Below, one piece after another: positions 49,825-58,888 of a DNA stretch of 64,000 nt. The number at the start of each line of letters is the position of its first letter. Within the stretch, counting starts at the first letter, position 1. The stretch spans positions 4,216,001 to 4,280,000 of the forward strand of contig NZ_CP116477.1 of NCBI RefSeq assembly GCF_028335745.1. The letters run 5' to 3'. Made by a program: the position numbers and the translations under genes. The stretch is from Pectobacterium sp. A5351. GTDB taxonomy: Bacteria > Pseudomonadota > Gammaproteobacteria > Enterobacterales > Enterobacteriaceae. The notes beneath the pieces are model-generated. The model searched no databases and had not been told where the DNA came from. It saw only the letters and a list, made by a program, of their open reading frames with translations.

Positions 49825-49914
49825 ACCATTCAGGTGAATGCCGTGATAAAAGCAGCATTGTCTTCACAACGTAGGCAGGAGGCCACTCGGAGCGGGCATA
49901 AAAAAACCATCAAA

Positions 49915-49967
49915 AGACTTGTTAACAGGTCTTCGATTGCTTATTTTAAAGACCTATTAACCGGTCA
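49915..49967. promoter_or_regulatory. Paired palindromic operators of the toxin-antitoxin operon
   Basis: AGACTTGTTAACAGGTCT (49915-49932) and AGACCTATTAACCGGTCA (49950-49967) are two near-palindromes with the same AGAC-N-TTAAC-GTC theme, 35 bp apart. A further AGGTCT half-site follows at 49973. They end 13 bp before the antitoxin ATG and should bind the antitoxin or the complex. Confidence 0.8.
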
Positions 49968-49980
49968 TTAGAGGTCTGTC

Positions 49981-50232
49981 ATGCCGAATATTATATTGAG
50001 TGATACCAGTGCCAGCGTCAGTGAGCTGAAAAAGAATCCAATGGCGACGGTCAATGCTGGTGATGGCCTGCCTGTGGCTATCTTGAACCGCAACCAGCCT
50101 GCGTTTTATTGCATTCCTGCGGATCTCTACGAAAAAATGCTGGATGCGCTGGACGATCAGGAATTGGTTAAGCTGATCGGCGAACGTAAAAACCAGCCGC
50201 TGGTTGACGTGGATTTGGATAGTTTCCTATGA
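49981..50232 (+). CDS. Type II antitoxin, Phd/YefM (StbD-like) family
   Basis: 83 residues from MPNIILSDTSASVSELKKNP. The N-terminal part binds DNA as a Phd/YefM dimer (SVSELKKNPMATVNAGDGLP, VAILNRNQPAFYCIPADLYE), and the acidic C-terminus (PLVDVDLDSFL) should wrap the toxin. It overlaps the toxin by 4 bp. It resembles StbD/YafN-type antitoxins. Operator palindromes are directly upstream. Confidence 0.93.
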   Translation: MPNIILSDTSASVSELKKNPMATVNAGDGLPVAILNRNQPAFYCIPADLYEKMLDALDDQELVKLIGERKNQPLVDVDLDSFL

Positions 50233-50516
50233 GTTATAGCGTCAAATTCAGGGAAGATGCGCTAAAAGAATGGCTCAAGCTCGATAAAACCATTCAGCAG
50301 CAATTCGCCAAAAAACTAAAAAAATGCTGCGAAAATCCCCATATTCCTTCGGCAAAGTTACGAGGGATGAAGGACTGCTACAGAATAAAGCTCCGAGCGT
50401 CAGGCTTTCGTTTGGTTTATGAGGTTATTGACGACGTATTGGTTATCGCCGTGGTGGCGGTAGGCAAACGTGAGCGCAGTGGCGTTTATCATCTGGCAAG
50501 TGAGCGGATGAGATAG
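50229..50516 (+). CDS. Type II toxin, RelE/ParE (StbE-like) family
   Basis: 95 residues from MSYSVKFREDALKEWLKLDK. RelE-fold features are ALKEWLKLDKTIQQQFAKKL, the basic RGMKDCYRIKLRASGFRLVYEV with its Arg/Lys/Tyr cluster, and a C-terminal VGKRERSGVYHLA (Arg-Tyr). RelE toxins cut mRNA on the ribosome. ATGA overlap with the antitoxin. Intact by length and residues. Confidence 0.93.
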   Translation: MSYSVKFREDALKEWLKLDKTIQQQFAKKLKKCCENPHIPSAKLRGMKDCYRIKLRASGFRLVYEVIDDVLVIAVVAVGKRERSGVYHLASERMR

Positions 50517-50539
50517 TCGCGTTAGGCTGAGCATAAAAA

Positions 50540-50573
50540 ATGCTGGCCAAATAGTTCACTATTCAACCAGCAT
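50540..50573. terminator. Bidirectional terminator, toxin operon and gor
   Basis: ATGCTGG (50540-50546) pairs with CCAGCAT (50567-50573), with inner complementarity (AATAGT/ACTATT) and A- and T-tracts on both flanks. It can end both convergent transcripts. Confidence 0.85.
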
Positions 50574-50610
50574 GTTTTCGTTTTCCAGAAAAGCTGTAGA
50601 CCCGCCTTCT

Positions 50611-51963
50611 TTACCGCATCGTGACAAACTCTTCCGACGCTGTTGGGTGGATGGCGACGGTGTTGTCGAAGTCTTTCTTGGTCGCGCCCATTTTGACGGC
50701 GACCGCAAAACCTTGCAGCATTTCGTCCATACCAAAACCGATGCCGTGAATGCCGACGATTTTTTCCTCTTTACCCACACAAACCAGCTTCATGCGGCAC
50801 GGCTGGCGGTGCTGCGTAACGGCGGTGTACATCGCGGTGAAGGCAGATTTATACACTTTCACCTGATCGTCACCATACTGTTCACGCGCCTGTGGCTCGG
50901 TCAGTCCGACAGTACCGATCGGCGGGTGGCTGAAGACAACGGTCGGGATGTTGCTGTAGTCCAGATGCTCATCCGGCTTGTTGTTAAACAGGCGCTCGGA
51001 TAAACGACGCCCCGCTGCCACGGCAACCGGCGTTAGCTCAACCGCACCAGTGTTATCGCCAACGGCGTAAATGCCAGGAACGTTGGTGTTCTGGAATTTA
51101 TCGACGTTGATGTAGCCTTTGTCGTTCAGTTCCACACCGGTGACGCTTAGGTTCAGGTTATCCGTCGCGGGTTCGCGGCCAATCGCCCAAATCAGGCAAT
51201 CGACGGTTTGTGACTGACCGTTTTCCAGTTCCAGCGTCAGGCTGCCATCCGCATTCTTCACAATCGCTTTCGGGATCGATTCGGTATGCAGCGTCGGCCC
51301 TTCGGTGTTCATCACTTCCACCAGCGTATCGATAATCAGCGGATCAAAGCTGCGCAGCGGCGCGTGCTTACGCACAAACAGGTGAGTTTCAGAACCCAGT
51401 CCGTTCAGCACGCCAGCAACCTCTACCGCGATATAGCCTGCGCCAACAATGGCAGTGCGCTTCGGCAACGCATCCAGCTCAAAGAAACCGTCGGAATCGA
51501 TACCGTACTCTGCGCCAGGAATGTCAGGGTGAACCGGACGACCGCCCGTCGCGATCAGGATATGGTCAGCCGTAATTTTCTCACCGTTCACTTCCACCGT
51601 GTGCGCATCGACAAAGCGGGCAAAACCGTGGATGACATCGACCTTGTTCTTACCCAGCACATTATCGTAAGACTGGTGGATGCGATCGATGTAGGCGCTA
51701 CGGTTCTTGACCAACGTGCCCCAGTTAAACTGGTTCACCGTGGTGTCAAACCCGTAATCCGGCCCGTACTGATGGATCGCTTCGGCAATCTGCGCCGCAT
51801 GCCACATCACTTTCTTCGGCACACAGCCGACATTGACGCAGGTGCCGCCCAGATATTTTGCTTCGATCAACGCACATTTTTGTCCATACATCGCCGCGCG
51901 GTTGATAGACGCAATACCGCCGCTGCCGCCGCCAATAGCAAGGTAGTCATAGTGTTTGGTCAT
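50611..51963 (-). CDS. gor: Glutathione reductase
   Basis: 450 residues from [20 protein letters not shown], the same length as E. coli Gor; a start four codons earlier is less likely. It reduces glutathione disulfide with NADPH and FAD. The redox-active disulfide is [13 protein letters not shown], the NADPH loop is [12 protein letters not shown], and the C-terminal proton-donor His is in [11 protein letters not shown]. Monocistronic, cytoplasmic. Confidence 0.98.
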   Translation of the reverse strand: MTKHYDYLAIGGGSGGIASINRAAMYGQKCALIEAKYLGGTCVNVGCVPKKVMWHAAQIAEAIHQYGPDYGFDTTVNQFNWGTLVKNRSAYIDRIHQSYDNVLGKNKVDVIHGFARFVDAHTVEVNGEKITADHILIATGGRPVHPDIPGAEYGIDSDGFFELDALPKRTAIVGAGYIAVEVAGVLNGLGSETHLFVRKHAPLRSFDPLIIDTLVEVMNTEGPTLHTESIPKAIVKNADGSLTLELENGQSQTVDCLIWAIGREPATDNLNLSVTGVELNDKGYINVDKFQNTNVPGIYAVGDNTGAVELTPVAVAAGRRLSERLFNNKPDEHLDYSNIPTVVFSHPPIGTVGLTEPQAREQYGDDQVKVYKSAFTAMYTAVTQHRQPCRMKLVCVGKEEKIVGIHGIGFGMDEMLQGFAVAVKMGATKKDFDNTVAIHPTASEEFVTMR

Positions 51964-52091
51964 CAGTGTATCCATGCTTAAGTGAATAAAATTTGCCTAG
52001 AGTGTAACGCCAGAGCCATACGCCTCATAAAGGTTATGCCTATGGTTGCGATAGGAAAAACTGACCGTGTTTCCCACCACAACCGTGCGTA

Positions 52092-52934
52092 TTACTCCGG
52101 TACGATTTGCTCCACCAGCGTATGGCCGGTGCCTTCCGGTACCAGCACGCTATGCAGCCACGGCAGCACGCTCTTCATCTGCGCTGCCAGCTTCCACGGC
52201 GGGTTAATCACAATCATGCCAGACGCCGTCATGCCGTAGCGATCGCTGTCCGGCAGCACCGCCAGCTCAATTTGCAGGATATTGCGAATGCCCGTGGCTT
52301 CCAGCTCTTTCAGCATACGTTTGATGTGCTGACGCAGCACCACTGGATACCACAGCGCAAAGACGCCGGTGGCAAAACGTTTATGTCCTTCCTGAATGCC
52401 TTTCACCACGGCCTGATAGTCCGTTTTCAACTCATACGGTGGGTCGATCAGCATGAAACCGCGGCGGGAAAGTGGCGGCAACTGGGATTTCAACTGCTGG
52501 TAGCCATCGTCACGCAGCACTTTGGCGCGCGAATCTTTCTGAAATTCATTGCGCAGTAGCGGGAAATCGCTGGGGTGCAGCTCGGTCAGATGAAGTTTGT
52601 CCTGCTCACGCAGCAGCTGGCGCGCAATCAGCGGAGAGCCAGGGTAATAGCGCAGCTGTCCATTATGGTTATAGGTGCGCACCGCCTGCATGTAAGGGTC
52701 GAGTTCAGCCGGAATATCGTCACGCTGCCAGATTTTCGCGATGCCATCCAGATACTCCCCCGTGCGCTCAGCATGTTCGCCGCTGAGCTGATAGCGGCCA
52801 GCACCCGCGTGGGTATCCAGATACAGGAAAGGTTTTTCTTTCTCTTTCAGGGCAGTGATGATCAGGCTCTGAACGGTGTGTTTCAGCACGTCGGCGTGAT
52901 TGCCGGCATGGAAACTGTGGCGGTAACTTAGCAT
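52092..52934 (-). CDS. rlmJ: 23S rRNA (adenine-2030-N6) methyltransferase
   Basis: 280 residues, as in E. coli RlmJ. It methylates A2030 of 23S rRNA using S-adenosylmethionine. The adenine-methyltransferase motif IV is LIDPPYELK, and the N-terminus MLSYRHSFHAGNHADVLKH is strictly family-like. It is upstream of gor in the same direction with a 128-bp gap. An ERIC-like repeat lies 50 bp upstream of its start. Confidence 0.96.
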   Translation of the reverse strand: MLSYRHSFHAGNHADVLKHTVQSLIITALKEKEKPFLYLDTHAGAGRYQLSGEHAERTGEYLDGIAKIWQRDDIPAELDPYMQAVRTYNHNGQLRYYPGSPLIARQLLREQDKLHLTELHPSDFPLLRNEFQKDSRAKVLRDDGYQQLKSQLPPLSRRGFMLIDPPYELKTDYQAVVKGIQEGHKRFATGVFALWYPVVLRQHIKRMLKELEATGIRNILQIELAVLPDSDRYGMTASGMIVINPPWKLAAQMKSVLPWLHSVLVPEGTGHTLVEQIVPE

Positions 52935-52984
52935 GCTTGCTTTCCGGTGAAGTTTTCATAAATAACGTCGATTAACTGACAGTA

Positions 52985-53092
52985 TATACTTTAAATAATT
53001 CGAGTTTCAGGCAAGCGGCAAGAGAAAGACAAATTCGTCGGGAACGAATTTGTCCAGCCAACGCACATGCAACTTGAAGTATGACGAGTATA
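52985..53092. repeat. Short ERIC-family element
   Basis: Begins TATACTTTAAATAATTCGAG and ends GCAACTTGAAGTATGACGAG-TATA, the ERIC ends, but lacks the ERIC core. In its place stands a 10-bp hairpin, ACAAATTCGT (53029-53038) with ACGAATTTGT (53044-53053). It is the same module as in the copy before fdhD. It is 50 bp upstream of rlmJ. Confidence 0.85.
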
Positions 53093-53173
53093 ACCGTCTG
53101 CGGCAGAAAATATCCCACCAAACGCGCCTCCCAGCGAACCGGCTGTTTTTATCTTCTTAAATCAGTAAATTGT

Positions 53174-53191
53174 GAAAAATGCTCATTTTTC
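53174..53191. promoter_or_regulatory. 18-bp palindrome upstream of yghW
   Basis: GAAAAATG-CT-CATTTTTC is a perfect inverted repeat in the 243-bp gap before yghW. It could be an operator or hairpin. No known regulator motif is recognised. Confidence 0.45.
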
Positions 53192-53291
53192 GTTCGATTA
53201 GATGCTACCGATATTCAGGCAGAAGAAGTATGTGTATACCCCAGGGAGCATCGGGAATAATTTTCAACAGATCTGGTGAGTGATAAATAAG

Positions 53292-53315
53292 CGTTATATC
53301 ATTAAATATATAACG
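53292..53315. promoter_or_regulatory. 24-bp inverted repeat just before yghW
   Basis: CGTTATAT (53292-53299) pairs with ATATAACG (53308-53315) across an 8-base AT spacer. It ends 20 bp before the ATG, so it could overlap the promoter or ribosome-site region of yghW. Confidence 0.5.
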
Positions 53316-53335
53316 ATCATTCACGGAGCACTATC

Positions 53336-53629
53336 ATGGGAAACCATTTTGAGCGGGGCGTCCTCGCTGGGCTGAGAGCCGCCAGCCCAAAATCTACCAA
53401 TGACATCCACCCTTACTGCTACGATTATCGGCGCGGCTATATCTGCGGCTATGCTCACAATCTGGCGGAAACCAAAGGTGACCGTCAGCAGGCCGCCTTT
53501 GAAGCAGGGCTGTTGTCACGCCGCTACGGGCTGGAACGAGAGAGGGTCGCAGAGTTCTTTACTGAACAAGGCAACCCATATGCGATTCGGTTTTTTTATG
53601 CAGGCTATGATGCCCACATCGCACGCTAG
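53336..53629 (+). CDS. yghW: YghW-like DUF2623 family protein
   Basis: 97 residues from MGNHFERGVLAGLRAASPK, with CGGAG before the ATG. The DUF2623 pattern is clear: NHF-x-x-G-x-x-AGL, YCYDYRRGYICGYAHN, GDRQQAAFEAGLLSRRYGL. Small cytoplasmic protein of unknown function, present in many enterobacteria. Monocistronic, convergent with tonB. Confidence 0.88.
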   Translation: MGNHFERGVLAGLRAASPKSTNDIHPYCYDYRRGYICGYAHNLAETKGDRQQAAFEAGLLSRRYGLERERVAEFFTEQGNPYAIRFFYAGYDAHIAR

Positions 53630-53638
53630 TTCATGCCG

Positions 53639-54460
53639 TTAGCGGCTGGCTTCCCGTAAATCGAAGCTAATGGGGATCGTGATGGTGAGTTGCGCGTTAT
53701 CCCCAATCACTTCTGCTGGCGGAGCCGGAAGTGGCTGTGCACGTTGCGGTAAGGCGACAGACTCCTTATCCAGCGGCATCACCCCGCTGCTGCTGGCTAA
53801 CGAGACAGCCAGCACATTTCCGGTTCGATCTAACGTCACGCGAATCTGAGCGACGCCCTGTAATCGCTGCCGCGCCGCCTGCACAGGGTAACGCTTATAG
53901 CGGCTCAGGTGTGCCAGCAGCTTACTGCTCCAATCCACCACGCCTTTACGCATTTGCGCGGCATCGCTGTTATAGGGTGCAGCGACTTGCTGACTGCTGC
54001 CCGGCAGCGGTGCGCTGGTCACGGGAGCGGGCGGTTTTTCTGATGGTGCAATCTCTTCCTGCGGCGTCATCTCCTGTACCGGCTTCTCCCTTTTTTTCTG
54101 CACTTTTTTCTGCGGCTGCGGCTTTTCCTTTTGCGCCGTGGCAATCACTGGCTTGAGTGCAGGCGCAAGCGGTGGCTCATCCTGCGTCATTTTCTCCGGT
54201 TCGGCTGACGCCTCTTGCGGCGTAGACAGCGTCTGCTGCGGGCCGACAGGTGCATCCTGAGGGCTGGGCGTGGACTGCACGCTATCCGCCACCATTAACA
54301 TCATGGCGGGCGGCGGTGCCTCAATGGAGGAATCAAGCGCATGATAGCTAATCCAGACAATCAGCCCTGCATGTAGCGCCAACGCCAGCAGCGAACCGCT
54401 CCCCCAACGAACCGTCGTGGCAGGCCGAATCGTATTGTATTTCAGCGTCTGTGCAACCAT
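53639..54460 (-). CDS. TonB-like energy transducer
   Basis: About 273 residues from MVAQTLKYNTIRPATTVRWG; a GTG at 54478 would add six residues. One membrane anchor (about 22-40, with H30 inside) is followed by a long Pro/Gln/Lys-rich periplasmic linker (EKPQPQKKVQKKREKPVQ) and a C-terminal TonB domain (VVDWSSKLLAHLSRYKRYPV, GVAQIRVTLDRTGNVLAVSL). It transmits the proton-motive force to the outer-membrane receptor. Gene position suggests dedication to the receptor of this cluster, like HasB. It is 200 bp after fecR. Confidence 0.9.
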   Translation of the reverse strand: MVAQTLKYNTIRPATTVRWGSGSLLALALHAGLIVWISYHALDSSIEAPPPAMMLMVADSVQSTPSPQDAPVGPQQTLSTPQEASAEPEKMTQDEPPLAPALKPVIATAQKEKPQPQKKVQKKREKPVQEMTPQEEIAPSEKPPAPVTSAPLPGSSQQVAAPYNSDAAQMRKGVVDWSSKLLAHLSRYKRYPVQAARQRLQGVAQIRVTLDRTGNVLAVSLASSSGVMPLDKESVALPQRAQPLPAPPAEVIGDNAQLTITIPISFDLREASR

Positions 54461-54660
54461 TAGCCTACCGCCCCGCACCGTGGAGACAGGGGAAACAAAC
54501 TCAATGAATGGGGTTTCAGGAAGATCATCATGCGTTCTTCATCACATCGTTAGGCATAAAAAAGCAACTGATAATGGTAGGTCGTTCAACGACAGAGATC
54601 GGGCAGAAAAAAAGTGAAAACAGCATAAAAAGTAATGTTATTACGTTTTGGCAGGATATT

Positions 54661-55650
54661 TTATCGCGCAGCAATCTGAACCCAGTAACGAGAAAAATAA
54701 CGCACCTGCACCGGAAGCGCCTCCACCAGCGCGGCTAAAATATTATCGGTATCCGACAGCGGGAAGACGCCGGAAAACCGCAGACTCTCCACCTCCGGCT
54801 GGCAGCGAATCACGCCGCTGCGGTAACGGCTCAGTTCATCAACAAAATCCACCAGACGCTGATTATCCGCCAGCAGCTGTCCTTTCACCCACGCAGGCTC
54901 GGCCTTCGCCGTCTCTATCTGGCCGCAGCGTTGCGTAGTGAACGTCGCGGTCTGCCCGCTTTTTACCACTTGTACATCCTGGCCATTCCGCTGCGGATGA
55001 AGCCTCACCGCACCGTCATACACCGCCACCTGCGTATGCTCATCCTGCACGCGCAGATTGAAACGCGTCCCCAGCGCCTGCACCTTTCCCTGTGCCGTCG
55101 TCACGATGAAAGGGCGCGGATACAACGCGGCCTTCTCTGCCTGACCGGTTTCGATCATGACTTCACCGCGAATCAGCGTGAGCTGGCGTAGATCGTCGCC
55201 GTAGGCCACATTCAGCGCCGTCTGCGTATTCAGCAGCAGCGTCGTGCCATCGTCCAACACCGCATGGCGCTGTTCACCGACCTGCGTCTGGTAATCCGCC
55301 GTCAGCGACTGCCAGAGGCCGGTGCGCGATCCAGCCACGCCAGCGCCTCCAGTCAGACAGAGAACAGCCAGCGTTTTGAGCACGCTGCGGCGCGGCATAC
55401 CGTTAAGCGTCGACAGGCTCTGATGGGCAGCCCGCGCGTTAAGCTGGCCCAAATTGGCACACACGAATTCAATATGCTGCCACGCCTGTTCGTTATCCGG
55501 CGAAGCATCTCGCCAGTGCTGCCACTCACAGCGATCCTGTTCTGTAACGCTGTCGGACATCAGTTGCGTCAGCCACGCCACCGCTTCACGTGCGCTGTCC
55601 GGCTGAATCGGCAGCCCCTGTCTGTCACGATAAAAAGTGCGATCGTTCAT
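54661..55650 (-). CDS. FecR-family anti-sigma regulator
   Basis: 329 residues from MNDRTFYRDRQGLPIQPDSA, starting at the ATGA overlap with fecI. The cytoplasmic N-terminus (WLTQLMSDSVTEQDRCEWQHW) is the DUF4880 sigma-binding part, one membrane segment is near residue 95 (TLAVLCLTGGAGVAGS), and the periplasmic FecR domain follows (GTRFNLRVQDEHTQVAVYDG). It receives a signal from the STN domain of a loaded receptor and releases or activates the sigma factor. Confidence 0.92.
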   Translation of the reverse strand: MNDRTFYRDRQGLPIQPDSAREAVAWLTQLMSDSVTEQDRCEWQHWRDASPDNEQAWQHIEFVCANLGQLNARAAHQSLSTLNGMPRRSVLKTLAVLCLTGGAGVAGSRTGLWQSLTADYQTQVGEQRHAVLDDGTTLLLNTQTALNVAYGDDLRQLTLIRGEVMIETGQAEKAALYPRPFIVTTAQGKVQALGTRFNLRVQDEHTQVAVYDGAVRLHPQRNGQDVQVVKSGQTATFTTQRCGQIETAKAEPAWVKGQLLADNQRLVDFVDELSRYRSGVIRCQPEVESLRFSGVFPLSDTDNILAALVEALPVQVRYFSRYWVQIAAR

Positions 55651-56159
55651 AGCGGCAGCGCAAAGAAACACTGGAGATTGGCGCGTTGCAGATACTGCTT
55701 CACTGAACTGCTGGAAACGCGTAAACGTTCGGCGATATCGCTGTAGCGCATACCGTGGAGGTGTGCCAGTAAAAATGCTTCCCTGACCGGCGCGGGCAGG
55801 CCGTCCAATGCAGTATCAAGCTGTTCAAGAATTTCGAGGGTTAGCAGACGCGTTTCCGGGGATGGCATACAAACATCCGGCTGCGTACTCAACGCCTCCA
55901 GATAGGCATCTTCAATCTTTTTACGACGATAATGATTGGCGACTAAACGGCGCGCCACGGTGGCCAGAAACGGGCGCGGCTGGCGAATCGTGAGCAGCTC
56001 CGGGTTCATCAGCACGCTAAGGAACGTGTCCTGTGCCAGGTCTTCCGCGTGCTGGGCACAGTCCAATTTATGGCGCAACCAGTTATACAACCAGCGGTGG
56101 TGATCGAAGTAGAGCTGTTGAGCAAAGTCATTAACGCTGGCCGTCGCTTTCCTCACCAT
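55647..56159 (-). CDS. FecI-family ECF sigma factor
   Basis: 170 residues. Region 2 is AEDLAQDTFLSVL with a DNA-melting stretch RPFLATVARRLVANHYRRKK, and region 4 is MRYSDIAERLRVSSSSVKQYLQRA. It directs transcription of iron/haem-uptake genes. GGAG lies 9 bp before the ATG. A Fur box is 32 bp upstream of the start, so the sigma, anti-sigma and TonB genes should be made in iron limitation. Confidence 0.93.
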   Translation of the reverse strand: MVRKATASVNDFAQQLYFDHHRWLYNWLRHKLDCAQHAEDLAQDTFLSVLMNPELLTIRQPRPFLATVARRLVANHYRRKKIEDAYLEALSTQPDVCMPSPETRLLTLEILEQLDTALDGLPAPVREAFLLAHLHGMRYSDIAERLRVSSSSVKQYLQRANLQCFFALPL

Positions 56160-56190
56160 CGAACTTTACTCCAGAGCGCCATTTAAATAT

Positions 56191-56209
56191 AAGAATGATA
56201 ATCGTTCTT
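56191..56209. promoter_or_regulatory. Fur box before fecI
   Basis: AAGAATGATAATCGTTCTT is a near-perfect palindrome and matches the Fur consensus at 14 of 19 positions. It lies between the receptor gene and fecI, on the fecI promoter. Confidence 0.82.
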
Positions 56210-56338
56210 ATTTATGTTTTTTCACTCTGACTGTCAAGTTCCGAAACGGAAATTATGCAAATTTGCTGAATTTGCATTACGTCCCTGTAACACACCCTCG
56301 CTAACGGGCGGACAGGATATCCGCCCCACATACCGCGA

Positions 56339-58888
56339 CTAGAAACGTTGTAACACGCTGATTTTTACATTGCGCCCTACGCCGGACACGGATTCGCCCA
56401 GATACGGGTAGTAATCGGTATTCAGCAGATTATCAACCGTCACCCGTGCCTCAAATCCTTTTATCGCCTGCGGCTGCCAGCTTGCGAACAGGCCATGCAG
56501 CACATATCCCTTACTCTTCGGTAACGCCCAAATATCGGCCAGTGGATCGCCATCGGCAGGTGAACGATCCTGCTTACGCACAAAATCCCCCGTCCAGCCT
56601 ACCGCCATATCCAGGCTCGGAATTTTGGTGCCCAGCGTAGCGTGTGCTGTGGTTGGCGGGATTTCAGCAATCCAGGTTTTATTGCCCCACGGGTTACGTG
56701 GTGACGCATCGCGCTCGCCGCGAATCGAGGAGAAGGACAGGCTGCCAAACAGCCAGCGGCTGTCGTAGAAGGATTCAATCTCAACCCCTTCGATGGTATA
56801 GCCTGGCAGATTACGATAGTTAGAGAGCGGCTGCCCACAAGATGATGATGTACCGCTCTGCGTCTGCGCTTCACACAAGATACCGCGACGGTAGAAAATT
56901 TCGTTTTTCCCGCGGTTACGGAACAGCGTGGTGCGGATTTGTAGACTGTCCTCTTCCTGCATCAGGTTATTGAAATCGAGTATCGCTCCCAAACGAAATG
57001 CTTTGATGCTTTCCACTTGCAGATTACGACTGGTTCCCGGCACGCTAGACGCCGCAGATTGCACTTCATATTGCTCATCGACGACAGGCGCGCGCCAGGT
57101 ACGGCTGGCATCGGCAAAGAGCGAGAGGTTATCCGTCGCTTTCCACAACGCCCCAATACGCGGTGACCAACCAGTATAAGTCACGCTGCTGTAGTCATGC
57201 CCCGCGGCTGGAATGCTGCTGTTATAACGTGGCGCAAAGTTAGGTTTCCCCGTGTTCGTCACATGGTCATATCGCACGCCCGGCGTAATTGTCACGCTGC
57301 CCAGCGTCACCGCATCCTGTACATACAGGCTGCGGGTTTCCTGATCGCCCGCTGGCATGTAGTAAGGCTGGAAATAGCCATAGTTGTAGCTAGCATTGTT
57401 CTTTTCTGACGGATAGTAGATAAGTGTATTGCGCTTATGCTGGTGCCAGCGCATCCCCACCAGCAGCTTATGATCGAGCGGGCCGGTGGAGAACTGGCTT
57501 TCATTACTGACTTCCGCGAGCTGATCTTTATAGCTTACCCAGCTTTCATTCCCCAGCGTGCCCAGATAGCTACCCTGCGAAGCTGAATCAGGACGTCTAT
57601 CGTGCTGTTCAGTTTTCGATGTCGCAAATGACGCCGTCAGATTCAGCCACGGCTGATCCTCTGGCGCAATGTTCCATTTCAGCGAGTAGTTTTTATCGAT
57701 CTGATCGCGGTAAACCAGCTTGCGCCGCCAGGCCTCTTCCCAGCCATAGCGATCGATTTCCGACTGCGTAGGCGTCGCCATATCGTCACGCTTAGCGGCA
57801 AATGGCTGCCAGCCGTCAGATTCGGAGCGCATGGCGGAGAGCGTCAGCGTCTGAGCATCCGTCAGGTAGATGTTGGTCTTCAGTAAGTAGGACGCCATGT
57901 CGCTGGTGGAGTAGACAAAGCGCGAGCCATCAGGGCGTTCAATATTGTCGCCATCGCGCTTGCTCATGTAGAGCAGGCCGTCTGCCATCCCCTCTTCCGT
58001 GCGGCCATACAGCGCGCCGCTGTAGATATTTTGCCGATCGTTAGTGTGATAGCTGTATTTGACCATCCCACCGAAATTTTCACCCGGCAACAGCAGGTCG
58101 CTGGCGTCTTTGGTATCAACATGAATGGTGCCGCCGAAGCCACCGTTACCGCTGCGAATATCATGCGGCCCTTTATCGACATCGATCCGCTTAATCAGCT
58201 CAGGCTCAATAAATACCGAGCCCTGACGGTATTTCTCAAAGCCTTTCGGCGCACCGTCCAGCACGACTTTGACGTCTTCCATATCGCCCATGCCCCAGAT
58301 GTTCAGGCTCTGGCCTCCCGGACGGGGAGATCCGGCCATCGAGACGCCGGGGAGTTTATCAAGCAGGCTGGCAATATTATCAGCCTGCACGCGATCAACG
58401 TCGGCCTGACGCAACACGGAACGTCCGGCGGCGGCGCTGTCCGAGGTGCCACCAACCACCGACAGCGTCGGGATCATCAGGCTGCCGTCGCTTCCCTCGG
58501 CGGCAAGCGCGGATTCCAGCCGATAGCCTGTGGCCGTCTGTACCGCACTCAGCCCCGTTCCCGCCAGCGCGGCCGCGAAAGCGGCCTGAACGGTATAGGT
58601 TCCCTGCACACTCCCGCTGGTTTTATTCTGCGTTTGATCGGGAGAAAACGTGAGAATGACATTGGCGCGGCTGGCAACAGCCTGTAACGAGGATCCTAGC
58701 GGCCCCGCCGGAATGGAAAACGTCATGGCCGGTGCCACCGCCAAGGCGGCCGTTTCCGCCGCCAGCGCCGAACTGACCGTTCCGGTACTCAATATCAACA
58801 CGCCAGACAGTGCCAGATGCACTGCCCGTGCCACCGTTAAGGCAGGTTTATGCGCGATGCACCCGCCATCATGATTGTTTATCGCCAT
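56339..58888 (-). CDS. TonB-dependent transducer receptor, haem/HasR-like
   Basis: 849 residues from MAINNHDGGCIAHKPAL, with AGGGG 8 bp before the ATG; the first ATG (58894) is too close to it. Signal peptide to about 44. An STN signalling domain lies at about 55-125 (FSIPAGPLGSSLQAVASRAN), the TonB box near 139 (IPTLSVVGG), the plug from about 160 (VQADNIASLLDKLPGVSM) and a 22-strand barrel to the terminal aromatic F (VLQRF). TWRAPVVDEQYE resembles the FRAP haem-receptor motif. No hemophore gene is present. Ligand is inferred, not proven. Confidence 0.88.
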   Translation of the reverse strand: MAINNHDGGCIAHKPALTVARAVHLALSGVLILSTGTVSSALAAETAALAVAPAMTFSIPAGPLGSSLQAVASRANVILTFSPDQTQNKTSGSVQGTYTVQAAFAAALAGTGLSAVQTATGYRLESALAAEGSDGSLMIPTLSVVGGTSDSAAAGRSVLRQADVDRVQADNIASLLDKLPGVSMAGSPRPGGQSLNIWGMGDMEDVKVVLDGAPKGFEKYRQGSVFIEPELIKRIDVDKGPHDIRSGNGGFGGTIHVDTKDASDLLLPGENFGGMVKYSYHTNDRQNIYSGALYGRTEEGMADGLLYMSKRDGDNIERPDGSRFVYSTSDMASYLLKTNIYLTDAQTLTLSAMRSESDGWQPFAAKRDDMATPTQSEIDRYGWEEAWRRKLVYRDQIDKNYSLKWNIAPEDQPWLNLTASFATSKTEQHDRRPDSASQGSYLGTLGNESWVSYKDQLAEVSNESQFSTGPLDHKLLVGMRWHQHKRNTLIYYPSEKNNASYNYGYFQPYYMPAGDQETRSLYVQDAVTLGSVTITPGVRYDHVTNTGKPNFAPRYNSSIPAAGHDYSSVTYTGWSPRIGALWKATDNLSLFADASRTWRAPVVDEQYEVQSAASSVPGTSRNLQVESIKAFRLGAILDFNNLMQEEDSLQIRTTLFRNRGKNEIFYRRGILCEAQTQSGTSSSCGQPLSNYRNLPGYTIEGVEIESFYDSRWLFGSLSFSSIRGERDASPRNPWGNKTWIAEIPPTTAHATLGTKIPSLDMAVGWTGDFVRKQDRSPADGDPLADIWALPKSKGYVLHGLFASWQPQAIKGFEARVTVDNLLNTDYYPYLGESVSGVGRNVKISVLQRF

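Noticed and set aside
53639..58888. A complete hemophore (has) operon
   Set aside because: Receptor, sigma, anti-sigma and TonB are present, but no HasA-like hemophore or type I secretion gene adjoins them, so I did not use has gene names.
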